Part shown: positions 37,607 through 46,493 of the stretch, in pieces
Position numbering within the stretch: position 1 is the stretch's first letter
Layout: each line of letters starts with the position of its first letter
Assembly (NCBI GenBank): GCA_965222655.1
Contig: CBDCUP010000021.1
Location: forward strand, 62,001-126,000
DNA: 64,000 bases
Direction of reading: 5' to 3'
Origin: CAUZIZ01 sp965222655
GTDB taxonomy: Bacteria; Acidobacteriota; UBA6911; RPQK01; JAJDTT01
Made by a program: the position numbers and the translations under genes
Notes under the pieces: generated by a model
What the model was told of the DNA's origin: nothing
The model's database searches: none
Seen by the model: only the letters and a program-made list of their open reading frames with translations

Positions 37607-37611
37607 TATTG

Positions 37612-37929
37612 GGGTCATCCGGTAAATGGGGAGGTGGAACGTGGTTCGGCGCTTTCCGGATCCCAAATCTGGTTCCCCGTTCGCTTGTCAATATAGTCGG
37701 CTGCAGTAGCAGGGGCCGTGGGAACTGTGGAAAACTCCGAGCGATATCGAACTGGGCCAGCAAGCCCGTGATACGGAGTTTTCCAAGCGCTGTGCGAACG
37801 GTGGAAAAACAACTGCGAGCACTTGCCAGTTCTCCTCCAGAACTACTTGTTTTTCCACGGTTTGCATAGTGCGGCAGTTTCCGCGGCCTGCCTTTGACTG
37901 GCGGCACCTCCCCATTTACCGGATGAACC
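37612..37929 (+). repeat. ISL3-related MITE, copy 5, complete, subfamily A
   Basis: 318 bp, complete: GGGTCATCCGGTAAATGGGG at the left and reverse-complement GGTTCATCCGGTAAATGGGG at the right. Both internal hairpins are intact. Left flank ends TATTG, right flank AGTTATTG; the last five bases agree, a partial target duplication. It ends 34 bp before the first eCIS gene, so it sits where that operon's promoter would be expected. Confidence 0.92.
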
Positions 37930-37963
37930 AGTTATTGTCCGTTTTCGCGAGGCTCTACTTCGA

Positions 37964-38530
37964 ATGATCGATGCCGCGATCGAATATGTGGTTGCCGAAC
38001 TAAACATCTATCTGAACCTGCGCTCTCCTTCTCTGTCCCCGGATCGGGTGGTAGCCGGCAGCCTCTTCGACCTGGATGGAAACGTCGACGACAACGCCAA
38101 GGAAAAGGTGATCTTGTCTCTGGTGAACATCGAGGAGGATCGGGTCTACCGATCGGTCGAGATCCACAAAAAACGTGACGATGGAATAGCGGAGGTAATA
38201 AAGCCCGAGGTCCGAGTTAACCTGTATTTGCTGTTCGTTGCCAACCTCGCCGACTACGGGGAGGCTTTGAAGGCCGTCGGCCACATTATTTCCTTTTTTC
38301 AACACCGAAAATCGATCGACTACTCGAGCGTCCCAGGACTCGTCAACCAGGACGGGCGCCTGGCGTTCGAGCTGCACTCGATGACATTCGAGCAGCAGAA
38401 TCACTTGTGGGGAGCATTGGGTGCCAAGTACATGCCCTCAGTCATGTACAGACTCGCGATTGTGGCTGTCCGGGACGAGCAGATCGAGGCCGAAGTGTTG
38501 CCCGTTCAGGAGATTCTGATCAACGAATGA
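37964..38530 (+). CDS. eCIS tail cap/terminator, DUF4255 (Afp16/Pvc16-like)
   Basis: 188 aa. It opens MIDAAIEYVVAELNIYL, the typical DUF4255 start. The central KEKVILSLVNIEEDRVYRS and PEVRVNLYLLFVANLADYGEA, and the end YRLAIVAVRDEQI, follow the family pattern. Afp16 caps the tube-sheath complex and sets its end. First gene of the eCIS cluster; a complete MITE ends 34 bp upstream. The next gene is 61 bp away. Confidence 0.9.
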   Translation: MIDAAIEYVVAELNIYLNLRSPSLSPDRVVAGSLFDLDGNVDDNAKEKVILSLVNIEEDRVYRSVEIHKKRDDGIAEVIKPEVRVNLYLLFVANLADYGEALKAVGHIISFFQHRKSIDYSSVPGLVNQDGRLAFELHSMTFEQQNHLWGALGAKYMPSVMYRLAIVAVRDEQIEAEVLPVQEILINE

Positions 38531-38591
38531 AGAATGTGATGGTGCGAACGCAGCTAAGCTTGGTTTTCGGCTGTCGACGCTAGGCGCGACC

Positions 38592-39668
38592 ATGAGAGTG
38601 GCTTACAAACCCCTATTTCGGATCCGCTCGGTGCACACCTTCTTTTCCGACGTGGCCACCGCTGGAATCTTTGAGTTGGAACCCACTCCCAGCACTCGCC
38701 AATTGCTCAGAGAGTCGGGACTCGTATTTCGTCCCGAGCCTTCGGGGGGGACGCTCTATGGCGAGATCGAGCCTGCCAGCAATCCAGCTACGCTGTTGCG
38801 GCCGCTCGATAGGAGTTCTGTGCGCTTTCAGTTCCTGGTACGTTCGCTGAGTTCAACCCTGTCGAATATCTCCGACCTGCCGGACTTTCGTCCGGGGCGC
38901 GCGGTCTTCTACTTCAACAATCTGCGGGACGATCAGGAAGACGGTCTTCTCTATCTGGGGGACAGTCTGGTCGCTGCCCGGGTCGGCGAGCCGATCCGGC
39001 TTGTTACCGCAACGACCTGGACTCACGATCTCAGCGTGCCGGCCAGTGAAGTGACGTTGACGGTTACCGACATTTTTGGCAACACGGTCGCCACCTTACC
39101 CTTCTCGATGGAGGAAGCGGCCACCGAGCTGCGGGTGGACTTCGCTGCCGTGGACGGACTCCTGCCGGGTGTTTTCCAGGTAGCGGATGGATTGGGGGAT
39201 CCGCAGTCCATCTACTATGACCCCGGTCTGTTCGGTCCTGCCGCACTCGGAATCGTGGAGATATTCAGCAGCACTACGGATTTCACGCCGGATGAGAGTG
39301 ATCTGGTGCCAGCGGCTTTTCGCTTCCTGAACGCTGCCGAGATTATTTGGATCGGAGCCTACCACGTCGAGTTCGAGGCGCGGTCGACGACCTGGCGTTA
39401 CATCGTGATCAAGAAATACGAGTCGAATGATCTCAGCCTGGCGAATCTTCAGCTTGCAAGTGCGATTGGGTTCAGCAAGGCAACTGAATCAGACCGGGCT
39501 ATTTTTACGTCGACAACCGAGGTGCCGCTGGCCCAATCGGCTCAGACGGTAACGCTCGAGAACAGCGGTGAGTCCGTTCGGGATCTGCCCAACCCTACTG
39601 AGGCAACGGTTCTCCAGGAGGGAGGGGCTCCCGGCCAGTACGTTTCAGAAGTGTACGTTTACGTCTAA
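38592..39668 (+). CDS. eCIS-associated protein of unknown function
   Basis: 358 aa between the cap and sheath genes. Beta-rich with no signal peptide: SSVRFQFLVRSLSSTLSNIS, GRAVFYFNNLRDD, SEVTLTVTDIFGNTVATLPF (an Ig-like strand pattern) and a C-terminal YHVEFEARSTTWRYIVIKKY. A protein of this size in this position is found in several eCIS loci, but I cannot name a domain. The conserved location suggests a structural or assembly role near the sheath or cap. Confidence 0.75.
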   Translation: MRVAYKPLFRIRSVHTFFSDVATAGIFELEPTPSTRQLLRESGLVFRPEPSGGTLYGEIEPASNPATLLRPLDRSSVRFQFLVRSLSSTLSNISDLPDFRPGRAVFYFNNLRDDQEDGLLYLGDSLVAARVGEPIRLVTATTWTHDLSVPASEVTLTVTDIFGNTVATLPFSMEEAATELRVDFAAVDGLLPGVFQVADGLGDPQSIYYDPGLFGPAALGIVEIFSSTTDFTPDESDLVPAAFRFLNAAEIIWIGAYHVEFEARSTTWRYIVIKKYESNDLSLANLQLASAIGFSKATESDRAIFTSTTEVPLAQSAQTVTLENSGESVRDLPNPTEATVLQEGGAPGQYVSEVYVYV

Positions 39669-39689
39669 CCAACAATAAGGAAAGGACCA

Positions 39690-41711
39690 ATGGCATTCAA
39701 AACACCAGGTGTCTACGTCGAAGAAATCTCTATCTTTCCTCCTTCGGTAGCACAAGTCGAGACGGCCATTCCGGCCTTCATCGGCTATACCGAGAAAGCC
39801 GAGCGTCGAGGAGAGAGCCTCACCAACATCCCAACCCGGATCTCGTCTCTGCTGGAATACCACGAGTACTACGGTGGCGCGTACGAAATCACGACGGTCA
39901 ACGTCACTGTTGACGAGGACAACAATCACGCCGTCACGGCGACGACTGTTGCAACGCGCTTCTACATGTACGAAGCGTTGCGACTCTTCTTCGACAACGG
40001 AGGAGGCGACTGCTACATCATTTCGGTGGGAAGCTACAGCGACACGATCCAGAACGGAAACGAGTCCGTTGCCAACAGCACCGGGTTCCGGGTCGGGCTA
40101 AAGGCCCTGGAGAAGGCCGACGAACCCACCATGATTCTCTTCCCGGACGCGGTACTCCTCGCCGACGAGGATCACTTCTATACCTTGCAGCAGCTGGCCC
40201 TGGCCCAGTGCAACAGGCTACAGGATCGGGTCGCGATCCTCGATATCTATGAGGACGATTCCACTCGTTCCTGGGAGGACAGCTACAAGGAATTTCGCAA
40301 CAAGATTGGCATCAACAATCTGAAGTACGGTGCCTCTTATACGCCCTGGCTTCGTTCTGCCTACCCCAAGCTGGTTGACTACAGTATCTTCAGCGGCAAC
40401 GTGACCGACGGCAATGGGGCCGTGGACTTGGCCACTATTACCTCTGACAGCGACCTCAACAACCTGGTCACTTCCGCCGCTACCGCGGTGACCGATCGTA
40501 CTGCCGTAGCCGCAACCATTACGGCCAACAAGTCGACGTCACCGACGCTCAAGGACCGTTATAAGTTTCTCAAGAACGACCTGGACGCAGCCACCACCGA
40601 CCCCCAACGCAAGACTCGTTTCAAGAACTTGCTTGGCTTTGTCCGCGACTTGGCAGTCGATGTTGCGGCCTGGTCCTCGTCCCTGGGTGGCTCCAACCTC
40701 CAGAACGATCTAAACGCCTACGCCGCCAGTACCCTCAAGGGGGCTGTCGAAGGTCTGGTCGCGTTCGAGAAGAATGCGGACATCCGCACCATCGCGGACA
40801 CGGCGAGCGAGGCGGCTGTGGATACGGCGTACGCCGCCTTCGACTCTACCGGCTGGCTGACCGACGCGGACCAGAATGGCGTTGCCGTTGATGAGATCGG
40901 CGCCGACGCCACCGACTACGGTGCCGGTCCCACGTTTGCTGTCGCAGAGATTGCGACCATGGCCGGAGACCTGGACGGGATCTTCCAGGACAACGCCAAT
41001 TCGAACGTCCTGACTTTCATCGAGCAGGTCGTGGAAGCGGCGGCAACTCAGGCAGGAATCGTGCAGAGCTCCCTCTATGAGGGACATTCGATCGTTGGCA
41101 ACATTGTCGAGACCATCAAACGTGAAATGGGTAAGGTTCCTCCCAGTGGAGCGATCGCGGGAGTCTATGCCTTTGTCGATCGCAACCGCGGTGTTTGGAA
41201 GGCTCCGGCCAACGTTAGTCTTTCAGCGGTTAGCCAGCCTCTGGAACAGATCGATCACTTCGAGCAGGAAGATCTCAACGTGGATGTCAACGGCGGCAAA
41301 TCGATCAACGCCGTTCGCACTTTTACCGGACGCGGCATCCTGGTCTGGGGGGCTCGGACATTGGCGGGGAACGACAACGAGTGGCGTTATGTTCCAGTCA
41401 GACGCTTCTTCAACATGGTTGAGGAGTCGGTAAAGAAGTCCACCTCGTGGGCGGTCTTCGAGCCCAACTCCGCTCCCCTCTGGACGCGGGTCAAGAGCAT
41501 GATCGACAACTTCCTGGTCCAGCAATGGCGGGATGGCGCCTTGGCCGGAGCTACTCCGGATGAGGCATTCTTCGTCAAAGTGGGGCTGGGAGAAACGATG
41601 ACGGCTCAGGACATTCTGGAAGGCCGGATGAATGTCGAAATCGGCATGGCGGTGGTTCGACCCGCCGAGTTCATCATTCTCAAGTTCTCCCACAAGATGC
41701 AGGAATCATAG
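39690..41711 (+). CDS. eCIS contractile sheath protein
   Basis: 673 aa, with AAGGAAAGG before ATG 39690. N-terminal FKTPGVYVEEISIFPPSVAQVETAIPAFIGYT, read in two parts (FKTPGVYVEEIS and TAIPAFIGYTEKAE), is the sheath signature. The C-terminal block contains VYAFVDRNRGVWKAPANVS, RTFTGRGILVWGARTLAG, RYVPVRRFFNMVEESV and RPAEFIILKFSHK, the interlocking domain conserved from phage T4 gp18 to Afp2-4. Between about 215 and 450 lies an Ala/Asp/Thr-rich, low-conservation surface domain. Only one sheath gene is present, against three in Afp. Confidence 0.96.
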   Translation: MAFKTPGVYVEEISIFPPSVAQVETAIPAFIGYTEKAERRGESLTNIPTRISSLLEYHEYYGGAYEITTVNVTVDEDNNHAVTATTVATRFYMYEALRLFFDNGGGDCYIISVGSYSDTIQNGNESVANSTGFRVGLKALEKADEPTMILFPDAVLLADEDHFYTLQQLALAQCNRLQDRVAILDIYEDDSTRSWEDSYKEFRNKIGINNLKYGASYTPWLRSAYPKLVDYSIFSGNVTDGNGAVDLATITSDSDLNNLVTSAATAVTDRTAVAATITANKSTSPTLKDRYKFLKNDLDAATTDPQRKTRFKNLLGFVRDLAVDVAAWSSSLGGSNLQNDLNAYAASTLKGAVEGLVAFEKNADIRTIADTASEAAVDTAYAAFDSTGWLTDADQNGVAVDEIGADATDYGAGPTFAVAEIATMAGDLDGIFQDNANSNVLTFIEQVVEAAATQAGIVQSSLYEGHSIVGNIVETIKREMGKVPPSGAIAGVYAFVDRNRGVWKAPANVSLSAVSQPLEQIDHFEQEDLNVDVNGGKSINAVRTFTGRGILVWGARTLAGNDNEWRYVPVRRFFNMVEESVKKSTSWAVFEPNSAPLWTRVKSMIDNFLVQQWRDGALAGATPDEAFFVKVGLGETMTAQDILEGRMNVEIGMAVVRPAEFIILKFSHKMQES

Positions 41712-41798
41712 CGCCTGCCCATAGGACAGCTACGAAGCTGCGACTGGTTTGTGAGCTTGAAAGAATAACCAAACGTTCTCAATCAAAGGATCATTCTT

Positions 41799-42224
41799 AT
41801 GGCATATCCACTACCGGTATTTCACTTCAGAGTCGAATGGGGAGGGACCCAGCTCGCCTTCTCCGAGGTTACCGGGCTGAACATTGAAGTCCAGCCGATC
41901 GAGTATCGGGATGGTCTGAGCCCCGAGTTCTCGACCGTCAAGATGCCGGGTCTCAAGAAGTACGGAAACATCACTCTCAAGCGTGGTGTGTTCGCGGATG
42001 ACAACGAGTACTACGACTGGCTGAACGCGGTGAAGATGAACAAGCCGGAACGGCGTGACGTCATCATCAGTCTGCTCAACGAGGAGCATGAGCCGGTAAT
42101 GACCTGGAAGGTCGTCAATGCCTGGCCGACCAAGGTCACCTCACCCGATCTGAAGGCGAGTGGTAACGAAGCGGCGATCGAGACCCTCGAGTTGGCTCAC
42201 GAGGGAGTCTCAATCGAGGCCTAG
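41799..42224 (+). CDS. eCIS inner tube protein 1 (Afp1/Afp5-like)
   Basis: 141 aa. It starts MAYPLPVFHFRVEWGGTQLA and continues FSEVTGLNIEVQPIEYRDG, KKYGNITLKRGVF and LLNEEHEPVMTWKVVNAWP, the classic phage tail tube (gp19/Hcp-fold) sequence of eCIS. It forms hexameric rings of the inner tube. The stop TAG at 42222-42224 is followed directly by a TA-flanked small MITE. Confidence 0.96.
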   Translation: MAYPLPVFHFRVEWGGTQLAFSEVTGLNIEVQPIEYRDGLSPEFSTVKMPGLKKYGNITLKRGVFADDNEYYDWLNAVKMNKPERRDVIISLLNEEHEPVMTWKVVNAWPTKVTSPDLKASGNEAAIETLELAHEGVSIEA

Positions 42225-42383
42225 TACTCTGTCAACCTTGAGATTGTGGGTTATGGACGAGTCATGGTGGTCGAGGTCAAGGCACGCGACCGCAGGCATA
42301 GCTTGCTCTACGTCCAGGGCGCGCAACGCAGAGATCGGCCGCCAGGGCCGTTCAGAACCTACAATTTCAAGGTTGACAGGGTA
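42225..42383. repeat. Small MITE with 28-bp inverted ends (IS630-like, TA-flanked)
   Basis: 159 bp. Left arm CTCTGTCAACCTTGAGATTG and right arm (read inward) CCCTGTCAACCTTGAAATTG, extending to 28 bp with three mismatches. TA lies at both outer edges, the duplication expected of IS630/Tc1-type transposition. No coding capacity. It separates the two tube genes. Confidence 0.75.
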
Positions 42384-42476
42384 CTCGCCGCAGAGCAGAT
42401 TCTTCACTTCAGAGATGTCAAGGGCGGCCAGGCTCGCGTGAAATACTCGTGATCCGAACCGTCTCCGGAGGCTAGA

Positions 42477-42908
42477 TTGGCTGATTTCCCAGTCGTCTTC
42501 CATTTCAAGGTCGAGTTCAGCGGAGGGTCCGACGACCAGGACAATCGCTTTCAGGAAGTGACTGGTCTGAGCGCTGAGGTAGGTACAGAGGAGTTTCGCG
42601 AAGGCGGCCTCAACGAATACGCTCACCGTATGCCGACTGGGGCCAAGTATGGAAATCTGGTGCTCAAGCGAGGGTTCGTCGACAGCACTGATGTCGGCAA
42701 GTGGTGCAGAGACGCGGTTGAGAACTTCGAGTTTGAGCCCCGTGATATCGCCGTGATGTTGCTCAATGAGGAGCACGAACCGCTGGCGACGTGGAACTTT
42801 CTACGCGCCTATCCGGTGAAGTGGTCTCTCTCGGATTTCAAGGCTCAGGAGAACGCCCTGGCAGTGGAATCTCTCGAGCTCGCGTACAGCCGTTTTCGAA
42901 AGGGATAG
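42477..42908 (+). CDS. eCIS inner tube protein 2 (Afp5-like)
   Basis: 143 aa from TTG 42477, preceded by GGAGG. MADFPVVFHFKVEFSGGSDD, NRFQEVTGLSAEVGTEEF, AKYGNLVLKRGFV and LLNEEHEPLATWNFLRAYP parallel tube protein 1. The second tube paralogue in eCIS usually forms the ring next to the spike and baseplate, marking the transition to the hub. The DUF5908 gene follows after 3 bp. Confidence 0.94.
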   Translation: MADFPVVFHFKVEFSGGSDDQDNRFQEVTGLSAEVGTEEFREGGLNEYAHRMPTGAKYGNLVLKRGFVDSTDVGKWCRDAVENFEFEPRDIAVMLLNEEHEPLATWNFLRAYPVKWSLSDFKAQENALAVESLELAYSRFRKG

Positions 42909-42911
42909 CCG

Positions 42912-43082
42912 GTGCCGATCGAGATCAAGGAACTGATCATCCGTACCACCGTCGACCCCAAGGCCGAGGGTGGAAAGGCTGGGGCCGGCGCAGGCGGGAA
43001 GGCGGACAAGTCCTCCGCGCAAATTGTGTCGGAATGCGTGGAGCAGGTGATGGAAATCCTGCGCAAACAGCGGGAGCGCTGA
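42912..43082 (+). CDS. Small eCIS protein, DUF5908 (Afp6-like)
   Basis: 56 aa from GTG 42912, three bases after the tube stop. It begins MPIEIKELIIRTTVDP, passes through a Gly/Ala/Lys-rich linker, and ends IVSECVEQVMEILRKQRER. The start VPIEIKELVIR and the amphipathic C-terminal helix are the DUF5908 pattern found between tube and LysM genes of Afp/PVC-type clusters. Function unknown. Easily missed because of its size and GTG start. A palindromic element follows. Confidence 0.85.
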   Translation: MPIEIKELIIRTTVDPKAEGGKAGAGAGGKADKSSAQIVSECVEQVMEILRKQRER

Positions 43083-43095
43083 TCTGGAACTTCAT

Positions 43096-43309
43096 TTGGT
43101 TAGGAGATCATGCAGGAGTCGCCAATGACAGAGCCGTGACTGCGAAGGAGCGGTCCTGGCATAAGGATGCCGGAAACAACGGACCAAACGGAAGGTGGTC
43201 CATTGGATCCCCTTTGTGGCATGTCCCGATCGATGATCGGGACCGCTCCCTTGCAGTCACGGCTCTGTCATTGGCGGTAGCGACAGTCACGGTGCTATCG
43301 ATGGGTAAC
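43096..43309. repeat. Palindromic repeat element, eCIS copy 1
   Basis: About 214 bp. The arms GACAGAGCCGTGACTGCGAA (43123 on) and its complement near 43240-43275 make a stem of about 35 bp, extended by outer segments starting TTGGTTAG. The same unit occurs in inverted orientation at 50856-51065. No coding capacity. It ends five bases before the LysM gene. Confidence 0.8.
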
Positions 43310-43314
43310 AAGAG

Positions 43315-43986
43315 ATGAACGGCGAGCTGAAGAAAATGACCATCGAAGCCTATACCGAGGCCGACTACTCGGGTTCCCCGGTGCAGACCTTCACGGTGAT
43401 GTTCAATCCGAATACCTATAGCCAGAAGTACGAGGTCGAATACGAGGACCGACAGGGACAGGGCGACTCCGGAAGCCCACAGGTCTTCGGGAATATCAAG
43501 CCGCAGGAATACGCTTTCGAGTTCCTGTTCGACGGCACTGGAACCATTGCCGACAAAGTGGACGTTCAACAGACCGTCGAGCAGTTTCTAGAGGTAACCG
43601 GAAAGATGGATGGTGAGATCCACCGTCCTCGCTACTTGAAGCTTGCCTGGGGCTCACTGATCTCAAAATGTGTCCTCAAATCGGCCGAGGTTACCTACAC
43701 CCTCTTCAAACCGGATGGCTACCCACTGCGCGCCAAGGCAAAGGCGACTTTTGCCGAGAATATCGAGGACGCCCTGAGAGTGGCGGAAGAGCGGAAAAGC
43801 TCTCCCGATCTGACCCATATTCGCACCGTTCGCCAGGGAGACCATCTGAGTCTGATGTCACAGCAGCTGTATGGAGATCCCTCTTATTACATTCAGGTTG
43901 CCGCCTTCAACAAACTCAAGAACTACCGGCGTCTCGAAGTGGGGCAAAAGCTGCGGTTCCCGCCAATCAGGGACATTCAGGAATGA
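43315..43986 (+). CDS. eCIS LysM-domain baseplate hub/tube-base protein (Afp7-like)
   Basis: 223 aa. The N-terminal domain (about 1-155) has QTFTVMFNPNTYSQKYEVEY and KPQEYAFEFLFDGTG, typical of the CIS tube-base protein. A C-terminal LysM module (about 165-218) reads IRTVRQGDHLSLMSQQLYGD and RLEVGQKLRFPPI. In Afp/PVC this protein links the tube to the VgrG-like spike. Its stop overlaps the next start (ATGA at 43983-43986), so the two are coupled. Confidence 0.93.
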   Translation: MNGELKKMTIEAYTEADYSGSPVQTFTVMFNPNTYSQKYEVEYEDRQGQGDSGSPQVFGNIKPQEYAFEFLFDGTGTIADKVDVQQTVEQFLEVTGKMDGEIHRPRYLKLAWGSLISKCVLKSAEVTYTLFKPDGYPLRAKAKATFAENIEDALRVAEERKSSPDLTHIRTVRQGDHLSLMSQQLYGDPSYYIQVAAFNKLKNYRRLEVGQKLRFPPIRDIQE

Positions 43987-45734
43987 CCGCGGAGCAACGC
44001 ATCCCGACACCGGCTCCGGCGGATCTTCCAACCTTCAAGATCAAGATCAATGGGAGCGAGATCAGTGCGGAGTATCAAGTCCAGGGCATCGTTGTCACCC
44101 GGGCTTTCAACAAGGTCTCCTCTGCGGAACTGATTCTGTTCGATGGTGATCCAGCGACTCAGGAGTTCAAGCTGAGCAGCTCAGAGGACTTCGTCCCCGG
44201 TAACGAGGTCGAAATCCTGGCCGGATATCACAGCAACGACGAGGTGATTTTCAAGGGTCTGGTCGTTAGGCACGGTCTCAAGATCTACCAAGAGCGTCCT
44301 GCGGTCCTTCGAATCGAGTGCAAGGATGCGGCGGTAAAACTCACGGTCGGACGCAAAAACGCCTATTTCTACGATTCCACTGACTCGGAAATCATTGAGG
44401 AGGTGGCCAGCGGAGCCGGGTTGCAGTCGGACGTCGAATCCACCGACGTCACTCACGTCGAGATGGTACAGCTGGATGCTACCGATTGGGACTTCATTGT
44501 CACCCGGGCAGAGGCCAACGGGAAACTGGTGGCGACTCAGGATGGCACTCTGGTGGCGAAGGCTCCGGACTCCAGCACCGAACCCGTGTTGAGTCTGGCT
44601 TACGGGAGCTCCCTGCTCGACTTCGAAGCGATCCTGGATGCTCGCAGCCAATACAAGTCGATTCAGTCCTCGGCTTGGGATGCTGCCAATCAAGAAATGC
44701 TGGAGGTCGAAGCGGAGGATCCCAGTGCAGTTACTCCGGGGAACCTGGCAACAGACGATCTAGCGGCGGTGATCGACCTGGAGCAATTGCGGCTGAAGCA
44801 TGCGGGGCAGGTCAGTGACAAGGAGCTACAGGCCTGGGCTGACGGCTACCGTATGCGAGCGGAGTTCTCGAAGGTGCGCGGCCGGGCTCGGATTCAGGGA
44901 TTCGCCGGAATCCTCCCTGGCCACGTGGTCGAGCTGGGAGGCGTCGGTGATCGTTTCAACGGGAGCGCGCTCGTCTCCGGCGTTCGGCATGAGATCAATG
45001 CCAAGAACTGGGAGACAGATATCGCTTTCGGACTGGCTCCCGAAGCCTTCGCCAGGGCACACCCGGACCTGCTCGACTCGAGAGCGGACGGTCTGTTGCC
45101 GGCGATCTCGGGGCTTCACATCGCCTTGGTGACCGCACTGGAGGGCGATCCTCAGGGCGAGGATCGGGTCCAGGTGCGGATTCCGATGATCGACCCGGCT
45201 GAGCAAGGTGTGTGGGCGAGAGTGGCGACGCTGGATGCCGGCGAAGAACGTGGCTCTTTCTTTCGACCCGAGATTGGTGATGAAGTGATTCTGGGTTTTC
45301 TCAACGACGATCCTCGAAATCCCATCATTCTGGGGATGATGAACAGCAGCGCCAAAGCCGCCCCCCTGGCTGCCAGCGATGACAACCCGGAAAAGGGCTT
45401 TGTCACCCGCAGTGGCATCAAGCTTCTCTTCAACGACGAGGTGGTCTCGCTTACGGTCGAGACTCCCAACGGAAACAAGATCGTTGTCAGCGACGAGTCG
45501 GGCTCGGTAGTGATCGAGGATGAGAACGGAAACAAGGCGCTCCTGGACTCCAGTGGAATCAGCTTGGAAAGTGCCAGCGATCTGACGATCAAGGCGAGCG
45601 GCGATATCAACCTGGAAGCCGTCAACATCAACCTTTCAGCCAGCGCTCAACTCAAGGCTGAGGGCAGTGCCGCCGCCGAAGTGTCCTCGAGTGGAACCAC
45701 GACCGTCAAGGGGTCGGTTGTGATGATCAATTGA
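43983..45734 (+). CDS. eCIS VgrG-like spike protein (Afp8-like)
   Basis: 583 aa from ATG 43983, overlapping the LysM gene stop. Residues 1-370 contain gp27-like domains (FKIKINGSEISAEYQVQGIV; IIEEVASGAGLQ; WDFIVTRAEANGKLVATQDG). An OB-fold gp5-like domain follows (GEDRVQVRIPMIDP; ARVATLDAGEERGSFFRPEI; GDEVILGFLNDDPRNPIILG). The C-terminal needle is a repetitive beta-helix (EDENGNKALLDSSGISLESA; LTIKASGDINLEAVNINLSA). It is a trimeric puncturing spike with no added effector domain. Confidence 0.96.
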   Translation: MTAEQRIPTPAPADLPTFKIKINGSEISAEYQVQGIVVTRAFNKVSSAELILFDGDPATQEFKLSSSEDFVPGNEVEILAGYHSNDEVIFKGLVVRHGLKIYQERPAVLRIECKDAAVKLTVGRKNAYFYDSTDSEIIEEVASGAGLQSDVESTDVTHVEMVQLDATDWDFIVTRAEANGKLVATQDGTLVAKAPDSSTEPVLSLAYGSSLLDFEAILDARSQYKSIQSSAWDAANQEMLEVEAEDPSAVTPGNLATDDLAAVIDLEQLRLKHAGQVSDKELQAWADGYRMRAEFSKVRGRARIQGFAGILPGHVVELGGVGDRFNGSALVSGVRHEINAKNWETDIAFGLAPEAFARAHPDLLDSRADGLLPAISGLHIALVTALEGDPQGEDRVQVRIPMIDPAEQGVWARVATLDAGEERGSFFRPEIGDEVILGFLNDDPRNPIILGMMNSSAKAAPLAASDDNPEKGFVTRSGIKLLFNDEVVSLTVETPNGNKIVVSDESGSVVIEDENGNKALLDSSGISLESASDLTIKASGDINLEAVNINLSASAQLKAEGSAAAEVSSSGTTTVKGSVVMIN

Positions 45735-45783
45735 GTAGTTCCCAGATTCAGATCTGGGTCTGGACTCGTAAGGAGTGAACGCT

Positions 45784-46062
45784 ATGCCTCCGGCAGCCAG
45801 GGTTACAGATTTTACGAATCATGGGGGGACGATCATGGGGCCGGGTGCGCCGACCGTCCTGATTGGCGGCATGCCTGCTGCGGTCGCGGGAGATATGCAT
45901 GTCTGTCCCATACCCCCACCGGCTCACGTTCCCACGAGCAGTCCGTTTCCTCTGGGGAGCGTCACGGTCTTGATCGGGGGCAAGCCGGCTCTTCGAGTCG
46001 GCGACGTTTGTATCTGCGGTGCAGCGGCCGCAATTGGTGAACCCACCGTCATCATCGGTTAG
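45784..46062 (+). CDS. eCIS PAAR-repeat spike tip (Afp10-like)
   Basis: 92 aa from ATG 45784 (AAGGAG 8 bases upstream; ATG 45775 less likely). MPPAARVTDFTNHGGTIMGP, TVLIGGMPAAVAGDMHVCP, and a repeat TVLIGGKPALRVGDVCICG: the PAAR pattern with His and Cys residues able to bind the metal at the tip. It sharpens the VgrG-like spike. No effector extension. Confidence 0.95.
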   Translation: MPPAARVTDFTNHGGTIMGPGAPTVLIGGMPAAVAGDMHVCPIPPPAHVPTSSPFPLGSVTVLIGGKPALRVGDVCICGAAAAIGEPTVIIG

Positions 46063-46082
46063 TACGCGTACTAGGAGTCGTC

Positions 46083-46493
46083 ATGGCAGATCAAAGTTCC
46101 TTTCTCGGCACCGGTTGGAGTTTTCCTCCCACCTTCGACAGAGGCGCCAAGAGCGTCAGGATGATCTCAGATGAGGAGGACATTCGTTCGAGCCTTGAGA
46201 TCCTGCTCTCGACTCGGGTGGGTGAGCGAGTGATGCAGCCCAAGTATGGCTGCAACCTGGATCGACTCGTCTTTGAGCCGCTCGATACCTCGCTCCAGGC
46301 GTATATGAAGGATCTGATACGAACTGCCATCCTGTATTTCGAACCGCGCATTATTCTAGACGATGTCCGGCTCGAACCACTTCCCCTCGAGGGACGGATC
46401 GATATCCACATCGATTACACGGTGGCAGCGACCAACACCCGGAGCAATTTCGTGTTTCCTTTCTACAAAGAGGAAGGAACTGAAACAGGCTGA
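46083..46493 (+). CDS. eCIS gp25/GPW-like baseplate wedge protein (Afp9-like)
   Basis: 136 aa. FLGTGWSFPPTFDRGAKSVR, DIRSSLEILLSTRVGERVMQ and PKYGCNLDRLVFEPLD match gp25, including the conserved E-R-V-M-x-P-x-x-G core (EPR-type loop as VGERVMQPKYG). It joins sheath to baseplate. Its stop overlaps the next start by one base (TGATG, 46491-46495). Confidence 0.95.
   Translation: MADQSSFLGTGWSFPPTFDRGAKSVRMISDEEDIRSSLEILLSTRVGERVMQPKYGCNLDRLVFEPLDTSLQAYMKDLIRTAILYFEPRIILDDVRLEPLPLEGRIDIHIDYTVAATNTRSNFVFPFYKEEGTETG

Noticed and set aside
43668..43982. Longer start for the VgrG-like gene at 43668
   Set aside because: This part overlaps the LysM gene in another frame and has no VgrG similarity; ATG 43983 overlaps the upstream stop as expected for coupled genes.
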